A stretch of DNA of 45,546 nt from Defluviitaleaceae bacterium (lineage in GTDB: Bacteria; Bacillota; Clostridia; Lachnospirales; WQUN01). The stretch is from positions 1-45,546 of the forward strand of contig WQSG01000020.1 in assembly GCA_009788055.1 (NCBI GenBank). The letters are read 5' to 3'. Numbering within the stretch: the first letter of the stretch is position 1; every line of letters starts with the position of its first letter. The notes under the pieces are model-generated. The model had not been told where the DNA came from. It saw only the letters and a list, made by a program, of their open reading frames with translations, and searched no databases. Below are positions 16,095-25,141 of the stretch, piece after piece. A program made the translations under genes and the position numbers.

Positions 16095-17522
16095 TTAACT
16101 AACTTTCGCAAGTCCGATTTCAAGCCGTTTCAGCGTTTCGTCTTTGCCGAGGAGTTCGCAGATTTCTGTTGCGCCGCAGGGCGTTGTGGGCTTGCCTGAA
16201 AGGGCTGTGCGAATCGGCCAAAGAACTTGCCCATTTTTCAGCTCGTTTGCTTCGGCAATTTTTGTGACGGTAGCAAACAGTGCATCATGATTCCAGTCTG
16301 CAAGACCCGCAAATTCGGCAATGACAAGCTTTAAGGCTTGTGCCGCAATTTCGGGGTTTGTTTTCATTTTCTTGTGCGTGTACAGTTCGATGTCGTAGTC
16401 TGGTAATTCGTCAATGAAGTCCACCAGTTCGGCGCAGTCTTTTACCACGGTTACGCGGGATTGCGTGATTTTTGCAAGGACGGCGTAGTCCGCGCCCGCT
16501 TTTTTCACGGATTGCTTCAAATACGGCAATGCCATTTCGTAAAAAACTTCGGGCGGCAGGGTTTTAATTTGCTCGCCGTTTACCCACCGCAATTTGTTTA
16601 CGTCAAACGCCGAGGGCGATTTGCTTATGTTTTTCGGCTCGAAAATGCTTTCCAATTCCGCAAGGGTGAAAATTTCGCGGTTATCGGGCGGACTCCAGCC
16701 AAGGAGCGCGGCGTAATTTACAATGGCTTGGGGCAAAAATCCTTCTTCCAATAATTGCGGGATAGATGCATCGCCGTTGCGTTTGGAAATTTTCTGCCCC
16801 GCCGCATTTTGCAACAGCGGCAGATGCACAAAAACAGGAACGTCCCAACCCAACGCTTCGTATAGCAATTTATACTTCGGCGTGGACGTAAGATACTCAC
16901 TGCCGCGCACTACGTGGGAAATTTTCATGGCGTGGTCGTCGATTACGTTTGCGAAATTGTATGTGGGCATCCCGTCGGATTTGATAAGGATTTGGTCTTC
17001 CATCTCGCGGTTGTCGATTGTGATATCGCCAAAAACTTCATCATGGAAGGTGGTTTTGCCGTCGGGAATTAACTGGCGTATTACATACGGCGCGCCGCTT
17101 GCAAGCCGCTTTTCTATTTCGTCCGCGCTTAGTTGTTGGCAAAAGCGGTCGTATTTTTTTAGCCCGCGTTCGTCTGCAAGGCCGTCAAGGCGTTCTTTGT
17201 CGCAAAAGCAATAATACGCCTTGCCGCTTGAAACAAGATTTTTTGCGTGGGGCAAATAATCTGCCTTGCGCTCGCTTTGTACATATGGGCCGTAGTCGCC
17301 TCCAATGCCCGGGCCTTCGTCAAATTTTAGCCCTGTTAGTTCCATTGTTTCAAAAATTGCGTCTGTCGCGCCTTCCACAAAACGCTCGCTGTCTGTGTCT
17401 TCTATGCGAAGTACAAAAACTCCCCTACCCTTTTTCGCAATCAAATACTCAAACAACGCCGTGCGCAAATTTCCAATATGCATAAAACCCGTGGGGCTTG
17501 GTGCGTATCTTGTACGAATCAT
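16095..17522 (-). CDS. gltX: Glutamyl-tRNA synthetase
   Basis: 475 residues, starting at ATG 17522 with AGGAG eight bases upstream. It is a class I aminoacyl-tRNA synthetase. The HIGH-type signature is MHIGN at 14-18 and the KMSKS-type loop is KISKR at 244-248. The front segment RTRYAPSPTGFMHIGNLRTA is diagnostic of GluRS. It charges tRNA-Glu with glutamate in the cytoplasm; organisms without GlnRS use the same enzyme for tRNA-Gln. It follows the WG-repeat gene by 11 bp on the same strand, so the two share a transcript. No T-box leader is seen. Some Clostridia carry two GluRS genes, so it need not be the only one. Confidence 0.96.
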   Translation of the reverse strand: MIRTRYAPSPTGFMHIGNLRTALFEYLIAKKGRGVFVLRIEDTDSERFVEGATDAIFETMELTGLKFDEGPGIGGDYGPYVQSERKADYLPHAKNLVSSGKAYYCFCDKERLDGLADERGLKKYDRFCQQLSADEIEKRLASGAPYVIRQLIPDGKTTFHDEVFGDITIDNREMEDQILIKSDGMPTYNFANVIDDHAMKISHVVRGSEYLTSTPKYKLLYEALGWDVPVFVHLPLLQNAAGQKISKRNGDASIPQLLEEGFLPQAIVNYAALLGWSPPDNREIFTLAELESIFEPKNISKSPSAFDVNKLRWVNGEQIKTLPPEVFYEMALPYLKQSVKKAGADYAVLAKITQSRVTVVKDCAELVDFIDELPDYDIELYTHKKMKTNPEIAAQALKLVIAEFAGLADWNHDALFATVTKIAEANELKNGQVLWPIRTALSGKPTTPCGATEICELLGKDETLKRLEIGLAKVS

Positions 17523-17533
17523 CAAAAATTCTC

Positions 17534-19045
17534 CTATCTTATCCTGCGTGTATTAACCACACCATGGCGGTCGTCGCGTGTTACAATTGCCAGATTTCCG
17601 TGAACACCGTGAATCCTGTCGTATCTGCCCATGGGGATTATCTCTTGCCCGTTTAGGCAAAGAAACCCGATGCGCACATCGTTTCGTATTAGAAAGCCGT
17701 AATCCATGGGCGTGATTGCGTCAAACCGCCCCATTTGTATAATCTCGTTGCCGCGATGGTCTACAACGCCAAGGCGTAAATCCCATATGTCGCCCAAACC
17801 TATGATAAACCTGTTGTTGCCCACGGCTTCAACGGAGTCATACCGCCCTATTTGGATGATTTCTTCGCCGCGTCTGTTTACCACGCCCACGCGTCTGTCT
17901 GCCCATGTGCCGCGTTCAGCGATAAAAAGACCGTAACCTGCGTAGAAAATATCATCAAAATTTCCGGGGGAGATTATCTCGTTGCCGCGTCTGTCTAAAA
18001 CGCCAACGCGTTCGCCCTCTACGGTGATGAATCCTGTTTCGCCCGCTTCATATATACCGTCGTATCGGGACGGCACAACCGTGCGGCCTCGGTGGTCTAT
18101 TACGCCCCATGTTCCGCCCGACATTACGATAAACATATTGCTGTCGTAAACGGGATAAATAGCATCGTGTAACCCAAGCGAAATTATTTCGTTGCCGCGA
18201 TTATTCAGCACCGCAACGCGTTGGTTAAGTCCCGACCCAATGGTTGCAACAAACCTGTCGTTGGGGGCTAAAGTGAAGCTGTCGAACCTGCCGGGCGACA
18301 CAATTTCACGCCCGCGATGGTTCACAAGCCCTACGCGGTCGCCGTCATTTACGATGTACCACGCACCCGCGCTAAGCGGATGTATTTGCGAATACCGTCC
18401 CATCGGGATAACTTCCCTGCCCCTGCGGTCTACAACGCCGTTGCGATTTCCCTGCCGCACAATAAACCGTTCGGGCGAGGCAAATTGCACTGCGTCGTAT
18501 ACATCAAAGGCGGCAACTTCGCGCCCGTCTTGGTCAAAAACGGTGTGCGCCCTGTTTCCGTATACCAAAAAATAATTTTCAAAAGTCTCAAACGCGTCAA
18601 ACCTGCCGAACGGAATAATCTCGCGCCCGCGATAATCGTAAATGCCCCAGCGTTCGTTGTTTGCAAAACCGCTTGCAACAACAAAACGCCCGTTGCCCGC
18701 GTATCTGATTCCGTCGTACCTTCCGTGGGAAATAACTTCGTATGGCGGGTTGTGCGGCATAAGCGCGGTAATTGCCAAAATAATTGCAACAATCGCGACT
18801 AATCCGCCGCCGATTGCCGCAAACATAACCGTTTTTTTTCTGTCAATCGGATTTTCCGGGTCTATAACGGATACTTCTTCAAGTGATTCATCAAGAAAAT
18901 CATCCGCTTCCGACGGCGGCGTAAATTCTGCCACAACAGGCGGCGGAATAAACGACGGCTCTGAAGTTTCAACTTTCGCACCGCATTCCGGGCAAACGCT
19001 TACATCTTCATCTTCAAAATTGTAACCGCAATGTGTGCAATTCAT
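17534..19045 (-). CDS. Membrane-anchored WG-repeat protein with N-terminal zinc ribbon
   Basis: 503 residues. An N-terminal zinc ribbon has Cys pairs at 3/6 and 18/21. A Pro/Glu-rich linker follows, then one membrane segment at about 72-95. From about residue 103 to the end run roughly ten repeats of 35-45 residues with the pattern GVVDRRGREVIPMGRYDxI, typical of WG (KWG) beta-propeller-like repeats. The ribbon is cytoplasmic and the propeller should face outward. The family's role is unclear, perhaps binding of wall or extracellular ligands. It is the first gene of a two-gene operon with gltX, and divergent from pyrC. Confidence 0.85.
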   Translation of the reverse strand: MNCTHCGYNFEDEDVSVCPECGAKVETSEPSFIPPPVVAEFTPPSEADDFLDESLEEVSVIDPENPIDRKKTVMFAAIGGGLVAIVAIILAITALMPHNPPYEVISHGRYDGIRYAGNGRFVVASGFANNERWGIYDYRGREIIPFGRFDAFETFENYFLVYGNRAHTVFDQDGREVAAFDVYDAVQFASPERFIVRQGNRNGVVDRRGREVIPMGRYSQIHPLSAGAWYIVNDGDRVGLVNHRGREIVSPGRFDSFTLAPNDRFVATIGSGLNQRVAVLNNRGNEIISLGLHDAIYPVYDSNMFIVMSGGTWGVIDHRGRTVVPSRYDGIYEAGETGFITVEGERVGVLDRRGNEIISPGNFDDIFYAGYGLFIAERGTWADRRVGVVNRRGEEIIQIGRYDSVEAVGNNRFIIGLGDIWDLRLGVVDHRGNEIIQMGRFDAITPMDYGFLIRNDVRIGFLCLNGQEIIPMGRYDRIHGVHGNLAIVTRDDRHGVVNTRRIR

Positions 19046-19117
19046 AAAAAACCTCCCGAAATTTAAAACCTGTATTCATGCGGATTATACCAACGTAAAT
19101 TTTTAATTGCAATAAAA

Positions 19118-19146
19118 TTGTAATATTTGGCTTGCAATGCTAAAAT
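19118..19146 (+). promoter_or_regulatory. Sigma-A-type promoter of the pyr operon, predicting a leaderless pyrC mRNA
   Basis: TTGTAA (19118-19123) and TAAAAT (19141-19146) are 17 bp apart. The pyrC ATG begins only six bases after the -10 box, so transcription should begin at or next to the ATG. No SD sequence precedes the ATG, and the N-terminus is the expected dihydroorotase start. No PyrR-type attenuator can fit here. Confidence 0.6.
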
Positions 19147-19152
19147 ACGCAC

Positions 19153-20349
19153 ATGAAAACTTTGATAAAAAACGGGCGTGTAATTGACCCCGCAAACGGA
19201 ATTGACGCGCCGATGAACATTTTAATTGAAAACGGAAAAATAATTTCCGTGAGTGAAGCGGGGAACGAGGACGCTGATAAAATCATAGATGCGTCCGATT
19301 GCTGGGTAGTGCCCGGTTTAATTGATATGCACGTACATTTGCGCGACCCCGGACAATTGCACAAAGAGACGATAAAAACAGGCACACGCGCCGCCGCCGC
19401 CGGTGGGTTTACAACGGTTTGCTGTATGCCAAACACCTCGCCCGTGATTGACAGCGCGGAAACCGTCAAATATATCAACGAGACGGCGGTGCGGGAAGGC
19501 GCGGTTCGTGTGCTTCCCGTGGGAAGCATTACACGCGGGCTGGCGGGCGAAAGTCTCTCCGAAATACAAAAAATGAAACAGGCGGGAATTTGCGCAATAA
19601 GCGACGACGGAAAAACCGTAGAGAATCCCGCTCTTTTTGTTGCCGCTTTAAAACTTGCGAAAGAACTTAACCTGCCCGTTCTTTCCCACTGCGAACCCGA
19701 GGACGAAATAACCGAGCGCGACATAAAACTTGCGAAAGAAACGGGTGCGAAACTTCACATTTGCCACGTAAGCACCGCAAAAAGCGTGGAACTAATCCGC
19801 GCCGCGCAAAAAGCGGGGCAACCCGTCACGGCAGAAGTTACGCCGCACCACTTTACGCTAACGCAAAACGACAACCCCAACGGCAAAGACCCCAATTTTA
19901 AGATGGCTCCCCCACTCCGCACCCCCGCCGACCGCGCCGCAATAATCGCCGCGCTGAAAGACGGCACAATCGCGGCAATCGCAACCGACCACGCCCCCCA
20001 CCACGAAAACGAAAAAAACGTAGGCTACGAAAACGCCGCCAATGGGATAATCGGTTTGGAAACCGCCGTTGCACTTGCGATTTCGGAACTGGCGGGCGTT
20101 TTAACCCCGCTTGAACTGGTTGCAAAGTTCACATCAAACCCCGCAAAAATTCTGGGGCTGGACTTGGGGCATCTTAGCGTGGGCGCAACCGCCGACATCA
20201 CAATAATAGACCCCGCCGCAACTTCCATCATAGATAAGGCAAAATTTGAAAGCCTAAGCAAAAACACACCCTTCCACGGGCGCGAAGTCACAGGACGGGT
20301 TGTTTGCACTATAATCGAAGGAGAAACCATATGCTTACAGACCGCTTAA
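19153..20349 (+). CDS. pyrC: Dihydroorotase
   Basis: 398 residues, class I dihydroorotase. It interconverts N-carbamoyl-aspartate and dihydroorotate, the third step of pyrimidine synthesis, in the cytoplasm. Metal-site motifs are DMHVHLRDPG (H60, H62), the SHCEPE and HICHVST histidines, and TDHAPH. The SDDG segment typical of bacterial PyrC is also present. The start at 19153 gives the standard N-terminus MKTLIKNGRVIDPANG but has no ribosome site, matching the leaderless promoter prediction. It is the first gene of pyrC-F-K-D-E and overlaps pyrF by 19 bp. Confidence 0.95.
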   Translation: MKTLIKNGRVIDPANGIDAPMNILIENGKIISVSEAGNEDADKIIDASDCWVVPGLIDMHVHLRDPGQLHKETIKTGTRAAAAGGFTTVCCMPNTSPVIDSAETVKYINETAVREGAVRVLPVGSITRGLAGESLSEIQKMKQAGICAISDDGKTVENPALFVAALKLAKELNLPVLSHCEPEDEITERDIKLAKETGAKLHICHVSTAKSVELIRAAQKAGQPVTAEVTPHHFTLTQNDNPNGKDPNFKMAPPLRTPADRAAIIAALKDGTIAAIATDHAPHHENEKNVGYENAANGIIGLETAVALAISELAGVLTPLELVAKFTSNPAKILGLDLGHLSVGATADITIIDPAATSIIDKAKFESLSKNTPFHGREVTGRVVCTIIEGETICLQTA

Positions 20350-21254
20350 TCAAACGAATACAAGAAACACGCGCACCTATAGTTGTGGGGCTGGACCCGC
20401 GGCTGGGGCAAATTCCCGAATATATAAAGGAAGCTGTTTTTGCGGAGATGGGACGAACGCCCCAAGCCGTTGCGGAAATTTTTTATGTCTTTAACAAGGG
20501 CATCATAGATAAGATTCACGACATTGTTCCCGCGATTAAACCGCAGATTGCCATGTACGAACAGTACGGCGCGGCGGGGCTGGAATGCTACACGCGCACC
20601 ATAGAGTACGCGCAAAGCAAGCGGCTTTTTGTAATCGGCGACATAAAACGCGGCGACATTGCAAGCACGGCAGAAGCGTATTCTTCGTGGCATATCGGGC
20701 GGGTGAATATTGCGGGGGAAAATCACGATACCGCAACGGCAAACTATATCACCGTAAACCCGTACATGGGTTTCGATTCCATCGAGCCATATCTGGCGGA
20801 CTGCCGCGAGTTCGACAAGGGGCTGTTTGTGCTTGTTAAAACGTCCAACGCGGGAAGCAAGGATATTCAGGATATTCAAACCAAGGACGGCAAGCCCGTT
20901 TATGTACACGTCGGCGAACTTGTAAGCAAATGGGGCGAGCCGCTTATCGGCGAAACGGGATACAGCGCGATTGGCGCAGTGGTTGGCGCAACGCACCCCG
21001 AGGAAGCGGTCGAACTTCGCAAACTTATGCCGCACACATTTTTTCTTGTGCCCGGTTACGGTGCGCAGGGCGGTAGCGGAAAAGACCTGCAAGGCTTGTG
21101 GGACGGCGAAAAATACGGCGCGATTGTAAACAGCTCACGGGGAATAACAGGCGCGTACTCTTCCGGAAAATTCACGGCAAACGAAAAAGAATATGCCCTT
21201 GCCGCACGTGAAGCCGCACTGGAAATGAAAGCCGATTTGGAGGCGTATATGTAA
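20331..21254 (+). CDS. pyrF: Orotidine 5'-phosphate decarboxylase
   Basis: 307 residues, starting at ATG 20331 after AAGGAG; an upstream in-frame ATG at 20304 lies deep inside pyrC without a site. The longer form and the segments VVGLDPRLGQ and FVIGDIKRGDIASTA (the D-x-K-x2-D catalytic tetrad region) mark the type 2 OMP decarboxylase subfamily. It converts OMP to UMP, the last step of the pathway. Its stop overlaps the pyrK start in TAATG, so translation is coupled. Confidence 0.94.
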   Translation: MLTDRLIKRIQETRAPIVVGLDPRLGQIPEYIKEAVFAEMGRTPQAVAEIFYVFNKGIIDKIHDIVPAIKPQIAMYEQYGAAGLECYTRTIEYAQSKRLFVIGDIKRGDIASTAEAYSSWHIGRVNIAGENHDTATANYITVNPYMGFDSIEPYLADCREFDKGLFVLVKTSNAGSKDIQDIQTKDGKPVYVHVGELVSKWGEPLIGETGYSAIGAVVGATHPEEAVELRKLMPHTFFLVPGYGAQGGSGKDLQGLWDGEKYGAIVNSSRGITGAYSSGKFTANEKEYALAAREAALEMKADLEAYM

Positions 21255-22036
21255 TGACAGAAAAAGTTTTTCAACACGCAAAGATTTTAAGCAACGCGCA
21301 AATAGCCCCGCAAATTTTTTCCATGACACTGCACGCGCCCGAAATTGCCGACACGGCACGGGCGGGGCAGTTTGTCATGGTTTATTTGGATAGGGGCGAA
21401 ATGCTTTTGCCGCGCCCTATAAGCCTTTGCGATGCGGGTTTGCATTCGGGCGAAATTCATATTGTGTACCAAGTGGTTGGCGCGGGAACGGCTGTTATGT
21501 CTGAAATGACGGCGGGCGAAGGTTTGCAAATTTTAGGCGCGTTGGGCAATGGATTCCAAACGGATGATATTACAGAACAGCGTCAACGTGCGGTTTTGGT
21601 TGGCGGCGGAATTGGCGCGCCGCCGCTTTATTTTCTTGCGAAGCAACTAAAAGCGCGGGGCGTAAGCACGGATATATATTTGGGTTTCCGCGACGAACCG
21701 ATTTTAACGGATATGTTCCGCACCGTTGCGGACAGGCTGTTTATCGCTACGGAAAGCGGGAATTTCGGTCACAAAGGGCTTATTACGGAAGTGCTGGTTG
21801 CAAACATGAACGACTCTGTGCTAGGAGTTTATTCTTGCGGGCCAAAGCCGCTTCTTCGTGCGGTTGCGGAATTTTCGCAAGCCGCAAAAGTCCCGTGCCA
21901 AGTATGTATGGAAGCGCGTATGGCGTGCGGGATTGGCACTTGCGTGGGATGTGTGGTTAAGGTTGGCGAAAGCTACGCCCGCGTATGCACGGAAGGCCCT
22001 GTATTCTACGGCAACGAGGTGAACTGGAATGAGTAA
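21254..22036 (+). CDS. pyrK: Dihydroorotate dehydrogenase electron-transfer subunit
   Basis: 260 residues. A ferredoxin-reductase-like FAD domain has the segment LPRPISLCDA, an NAD-binding domain has the VGGGIGAPPL loop, and a C-terminal Cys cluster (C-x4-C-x2-C, with a further Cys about 12-15 residues later) lies in the ACGIGTCVGC region and binds a 2Fe-2S centre. Together with PyrD type 1B it passes electrons from dihydroorotate to NAD. It starts within the pyrF stop and overlaps pyrD by eight bases, consistent with equal synthesis of the two subunits. Confidence 0.94.
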   Translation: MTEKVFQHAKILSNAQIAPQIFSMTLHAPEIADTARAGQFVMVYLDRGEMLLPRPISLCDAGLHSGEIHIVYQVVGAGTAVMSEMTAGEGLQILGALGNGFQTDDITEQRQRAVLVGGGIGAPPLYFLAKQLKARGVSTDIYLGFRDEPILTDMFRTVADRLFIATESGNFGHKGLITEVLVANMNDSVLGVYSCGPKPLLRAVAEFSQAAKVPCQVCMEARMACGIGTCVGCVVKVGESYARVCTEGPVFYGNEVNWNE

Positions 22037-22937
22037 TTTATCCGTAAACATCGCAGGGGTGGAATTAAAAAGCCCCATCGTAACCGCGTCGGGGACGTTC
22101 GGAAGCGGGAAGGAATACGCCCAATTTATCGACCTAAACCGTCTTGGCGCAATCACGGTAAAGGGCGTTTCGCACGAACCATGGCAGGGCAACCCGCCGC
22201 CGCGAATTGCCGAAACCCACGGCGGAATGCTAAACGCGGTAGGTCTTCAAAATCCGGGCGCGAAAGAGTTTATTGAAAAAGATTTGCCCTTCTTAAAAAA
22301 ATTTGACACAAAGATTATCGTAAACCTGTGTGGGCGCACGGTGGAGGACTATATTGCAGTCACTCAAGATTTTGCAAACGCCGCCATAGATTTTTTCGAG
22401 CTTAACATTTCCTGCCCCAACGTAAAAGCGGGCGGCATGGCAATGGGTACAGACCCGAAAATGGCGGAAGAAGTAACCCGTGCCGTAAAAAAACACGCCG
22501 CAAACACGCCCGTAATCGTAAAACTAAGCCCAAACGTAACAGACATAGTGGCAATCGCAAAAGGCGCGGAAGCGGGCGGCGCAGACGGGCTTTGCCTTAT
22601 CAACACGCTTCTTGGCATGAAAATTGACATCTACAAAAAAAAGCCCATCCTCGGTAACAAAGTAGGCGGGCTTTCGGGGCCGGCAATCAAGCCTGTTGCG
22701 GTGCGCATGGTTTATCAAGTTGCAAAAGCCGTGAATCTTCCCATAATCGGAACGGGCGGCGCGGCAACTTGGCAGGACGCAATCGAGTTTATCATGGCGG
22801 GTGCAACCGCCGTTTCCGTGGGTACGGCAAATTTCTCAAACCCCTGCGCCACAATGGAAATGCTTGACGGAATCGCCGCATACATGGAAAATAACAACAT
22901 CAAAAATTTAAGCGAGATAAGGGGAATAATCGAATGA
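22029..22937 (+). CDS. pyrD: Dihydroorotate dehydrogenase, catalytic subunit, class 1B
   Basis: 302 residues with the FMN-barrel sequence of class 1B enzymes, including the start NLSVNIAGVELKSPIVTASG, the active-site NISCPNVKAGG with the catalytic Cys, and the phosphate-binding GTGGAATWQDA segment. It oxidises dihydroorotate to orotate. The pyrK subunit encoded immediately before it, overlapping by eight bases, confirms the NAD-linked 1B type rather than the quinone-linked class 2 enzyme. The stop overlaps pyrE by four bases. Confidence 0.95.
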   Translation: MSNLSVNIAGVELKSPIVTASGTFGSGKEYAQFIDLNRLGAITVKGVSHEPWQGNPPPRIAETHGGMLNAVGLQNPGAKEFIEKDLPFLKKFDTKIIVNLCGRTVEDYIAVTQDFANAAIDFFELNISCPNVKAGGMAMGTDPKMAEEVTRAVKKHAANTPVIVKLSPNVTDIVAIAKGAEAGGADGLCLINTLLGMKIDIYKKKPILGNKVGGLSGPAIKPVAVRMVYQVAKAVNLPIIGTGGAATWQDAIEFIMAGATAVSVGTANFSNPCATMEMLDGIAAYMENNNIKNLSEIRGIIE

Positions 22938-23497
22938 GCAGAGCGGAAGAAATACTAATCCAAGCAGACGCGCTTTTAAACGGACACTTTCTTTACACCT
23001 CGGGCAGACACGGTGCGCAGTATATGCAGTGCGCAAAAGTGCTACAGTATCCGCAACACACAGAGGAACTTGCGAAAAAAATTGCAGAAGGCTTCGCGGG
23101 TGAAAAGGTAGACATAGTGCTTGCCCCCGCAATCGGCGGGATAGTTTGGGGCTACGAACTTGCCCGCGCACTCGGCGCGAAAAGCATTTTCGCAGAGCGC
23201 GAGAACGGCACAATGACCCTTCGCCGCGGCTTCGACATTCCCCAAAACGCCCGCGTAGTGGTTGCCGAAGACGTTTACACAACAGGCGGCACAATACGCG
23301 AAATTATCGAAATAGTAAAAGCCAACGGCGCAACACTGGTTGGCGTTGGCGTAATAGTAGACCGCACAGGCGGCAAAATGGATTTATCAACCAAAGCCGT
23401 AGCCGCCTACTCCACAGAAATCACCTCCTACCCCCCCGAAGAATGCCCCCTTTGCAAACAGGGCATTCCGATTACAAAACCGGGCAGCCGAACCTGA
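22934..23497 (+). CDS. pyrE: Orotate phosphoribosyltransferase
   Basis: 187 residues. It makes OMP from orotate and PRPP. The PRPP-binding loop VVVAEDVYTTGGTIREI and the early SGRHGAQYMQ segment identify the family. The ATGA overlap with pyrD implies translational coupling. The last recognised pyr gene, it is followed after four bases by a nucleotidyltransferase gene. pyrB, pyrI and the carbamoyl-phosphate synthetase genes are not in the window. Confidence 0.95.
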   Translation: MSRAEEILIQADALLNGHFLYTSGRHGAQYMQCAKVLQYPQHTEELAKKIAEGFAGEKVDIVLAPAIGGIVWGYELARALGAKSIFAERENGTMTLRRGFDIPQNARVVVAEDVYTTGGTIREIIEIVKANGATLVGVGVIVDRTGGKMDLSTKAVAAYSTEITSYPPEECPLCKQGIPITKPGSRT

Positions 23498-23501
23498 CCC
23501 C

Positions 23502-23813
23502 ATGTTGGATAAATGGGCAGTTATAACTGCGGCAACCAACTACGCAAAGGCTGTACAAAAAGAGTTTTCTCCCGACGCGATAATTCTTTTTGGTTCGTAT
23601 ACAAAAGGAGAAGCACGGGAAGAAAGCGACATTGATATTGCCGTTGTTTTTAACGGGTTTACGGGCGATTGGTTAAAAGCGTCCAACCGCCTGTGGCGTT
23701 TAACGGAAGATATAAGTTCATATATAGAGCCAATTTTGCTGGATAGCACAACAGATAAAAGCGGCTTTGTAAGTCACATTTACAAAACGGGACAGATAAT
23801 TTATCAAAGATAA
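23502..23813 (+). CDS. Minimal nucleotidyltransferase (MNT) domain protein
   Basis: 103 residues with the pol-beta-superfamily signature GSYTKGEAREESDIDIAVV at 31-49, including the two metal-binding Asp residues D43 and D45. Such small proteins usually act with a HEPN-domain partner as a toxin-antitoxin pair and modify the partner or a tRNA with nucleotides. No HEPN gene is adjacent here. The gene lies four bases after pyrE without a clear ribosome site and before the operon terminator, so it is most likely read through from the pyr promoter. It could be an orphan antitoxin or have a host role. Confidence 0.8.
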   Translation: MLDKWAVITAATNYAKAVQKEFSPDAIILFGSYTKGEAREESDIDIAVVFNGFTGDWLKASNRLWRLTEDISSYIEPILLDSTTDKSGFVSHIYKTGQIIYQR

Positions 23814-23822
23814 GTCTTTTTT

Positions 23823-23869
23823 ACAGAAAAACCTCCACGATTTAGTAGTTTTCGTGGAGGTTTTTCTGT
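23823..23869. terminator. Strong hairpin terminator at the end of the pyr operon
   Basis: An 18-bp perfect stem (23823-23840 with 23852-23869) and an 11-base loop. A/T runs inside the stem let it work for both the pyr operon and the convergent anti-sigma gene that ends at 23877. Confidence 0.9.
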
Positions 23870-23876
23870 AGATACC

Positions 23877-25139
23877 TTACTCGGGTCTGTCGTACATAAC
23901 GCCGCCATGTCCGTGTGTTATTTCTTGCCCTGCGGGATAAGCGATAACGATGAATGTGCCTATTTTTTCGGTTGCATATTCATCGCTGTATAAATTTACG
24001 GCAATTTGATATGCTTCTGTTTCGTAGAATATTTCGGTACGTTGTCTTTGCAAATCCATTTGGTCATAAAGAGAGATTCCGTAATACGAACCTAACTCTA
24101 AATCAATTTCACGCACCCAGCCAAGCACCTCATTTCCATTTTCATCAACGCCAAGTGCCCATTTCATGCCGTTTGCAGTTATAGGCATGAGCGGCGAAAC
24201 ATAGATTCTTTCGCCGTTAATTACAATGCTTTGCACATTTGCAATGTCTTCGATTATTTGTCCGCTGAAAATCAAAGTTATTCCAAAGTCGCTGCCATGA
24301 ATGGACGTTTGATTTAATTCGGTTACGTTGCCGTTTTTGTGTTCAACAAATGCTGTGTCGTTATGGGAATAAGCATAGGTAAAATCAACTGCCCCCAACG
24401 ATTTCGGCAAATGAACGGTAACGCCAAGGGGTGATAATGCAACCATTTCAACAAAAACGGGCACACCGTCAATTTGAATTTCTCTCTCAACACGAAACTC
24501 TGTTGAAATCTTATTCGGGACGGTGAAGGACAATTCCCAACGCCCTTCGATAACGTTATAACTTGTAGGGCCGGGTATGCCGTCAACAAATACGGTGTCG
24601 GTTACAAAACCGTCCACGCTAAGGGTTATATCGCCATGATGTTCGTAGCCATGCGAGGTAATCAAGATTATTGCCGTTCTTGTATCGTGGCAGTATTCAA
24701 CAACATTTGTTCCCATTGTATGCCCTTGACTCAGCCCCCATCTGTCAAAGCCGTTGAATGTGTCCCACTTATCGCCGATTGTGTCTGTAATCGCGGCAAA
24801 AATGCGCAGAGTGCTTTCGTCGTTAATGGCAGAAATTAATCGCATGGCGATACCGTTGTATTCGGTTTCTGCGAAAGCGTGGGTTTCTCCGCTTTCGTGA
24901 TTAAGCGGTTGAATATGTTGTTCGATATATTCAGAGTTTTCACCAAAAACGATTTGATAAATTCGACTGAAATCAAGAATACCTGTGTATGCCGCAAAAA
25001 CGCTTACACTCATTACGCTTAAAATTGCAGCCTGCGCAACTATAGCGAAGAATCGTGTTTTTTTATGTTTCATGGATTTTTCCTCCTGCAATTTATTGTA
25101 GAATTTTTCTTTTATGCGGTTGGTGTTGAGTTCTTCCAT
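23877..25139 (-). CDS. Membrane anti-sigma factor-like protein, DUF4179 type (second copy)
   Basis: 420 residues. The ATG at 25139 is preferred because GGAGGT lies six bases before it; the ATG at 25145 would directly follow the site. The cytoplasmic N-terminus is short (about 29 residues), the membrane segment is at about 30-50 and the rest is extracytoplasmic. The segment VINGERIYV matches the INGERI-x-V motif of the 7270-8259 protein, so the two are probably distant paralogues. The C-terminal part, about 100 residues longer, is specific to this copy. It directly follows its sigma gene. Confidence 0.75.
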   Translation of the reverse strand: MEELNTNRIKEKFYNKLQEEKSMKHKKTRFFAIVAQAAILSVMSVSVFAAYTGILDFSRIYQIVFGENSEYIEQHIQPLNHESGETHAFAETEYNGIAMRLISAINDESTLRIFAAITDTIGDKWDTFNGFDRWGLSQGHTMGTNVVEYCHDTRTAIILITSHGYEHHGDITLSVDGFVTDTVFVDGIPGPTSYNVIEGRWELSFTVPNKISTEFRVEREIQIDGVPVFVEMVALSPLGVTVHLPKSLGAVDFTYAYSHNDTAFVEHKNGNVTELNQTSIHGSDFGITLIFSGQIIEDIANVQSIVINGERIYVSPLMPITANGMKWALGVDENGNEVLGWVREIDLELGSYYGISLYDQMDLQRQRTEIFYETEAYQIAVNLYSDEYATEKIGTFIVIAYPAGQEITHGHGGVMYDRPE

Positions 25140-25141
25140 TT

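Noticed and set aside
15892-16098. A 68-codon plus-strand hydrophobic frame between gltX and the M91 gene
   Set aside because: It covers the minus-strand promoter, has no ribosome site and looks like AT-rich chance coding.
19046-19152. A PyrR-binding attenuator before pyrC
   Set aside because: Only 107 bp lie between the divergent genes, the promoter abuts the ATG, and no terminator/antiterminator hairpins are present.
20346-21092. A 248-codon minus-strand frame across pyrF
   Set aside because: pyrF is certain on the plus strand with coupled overlaps; the antisense frame is Arg/Cys/His-rich and lacks a start signal.
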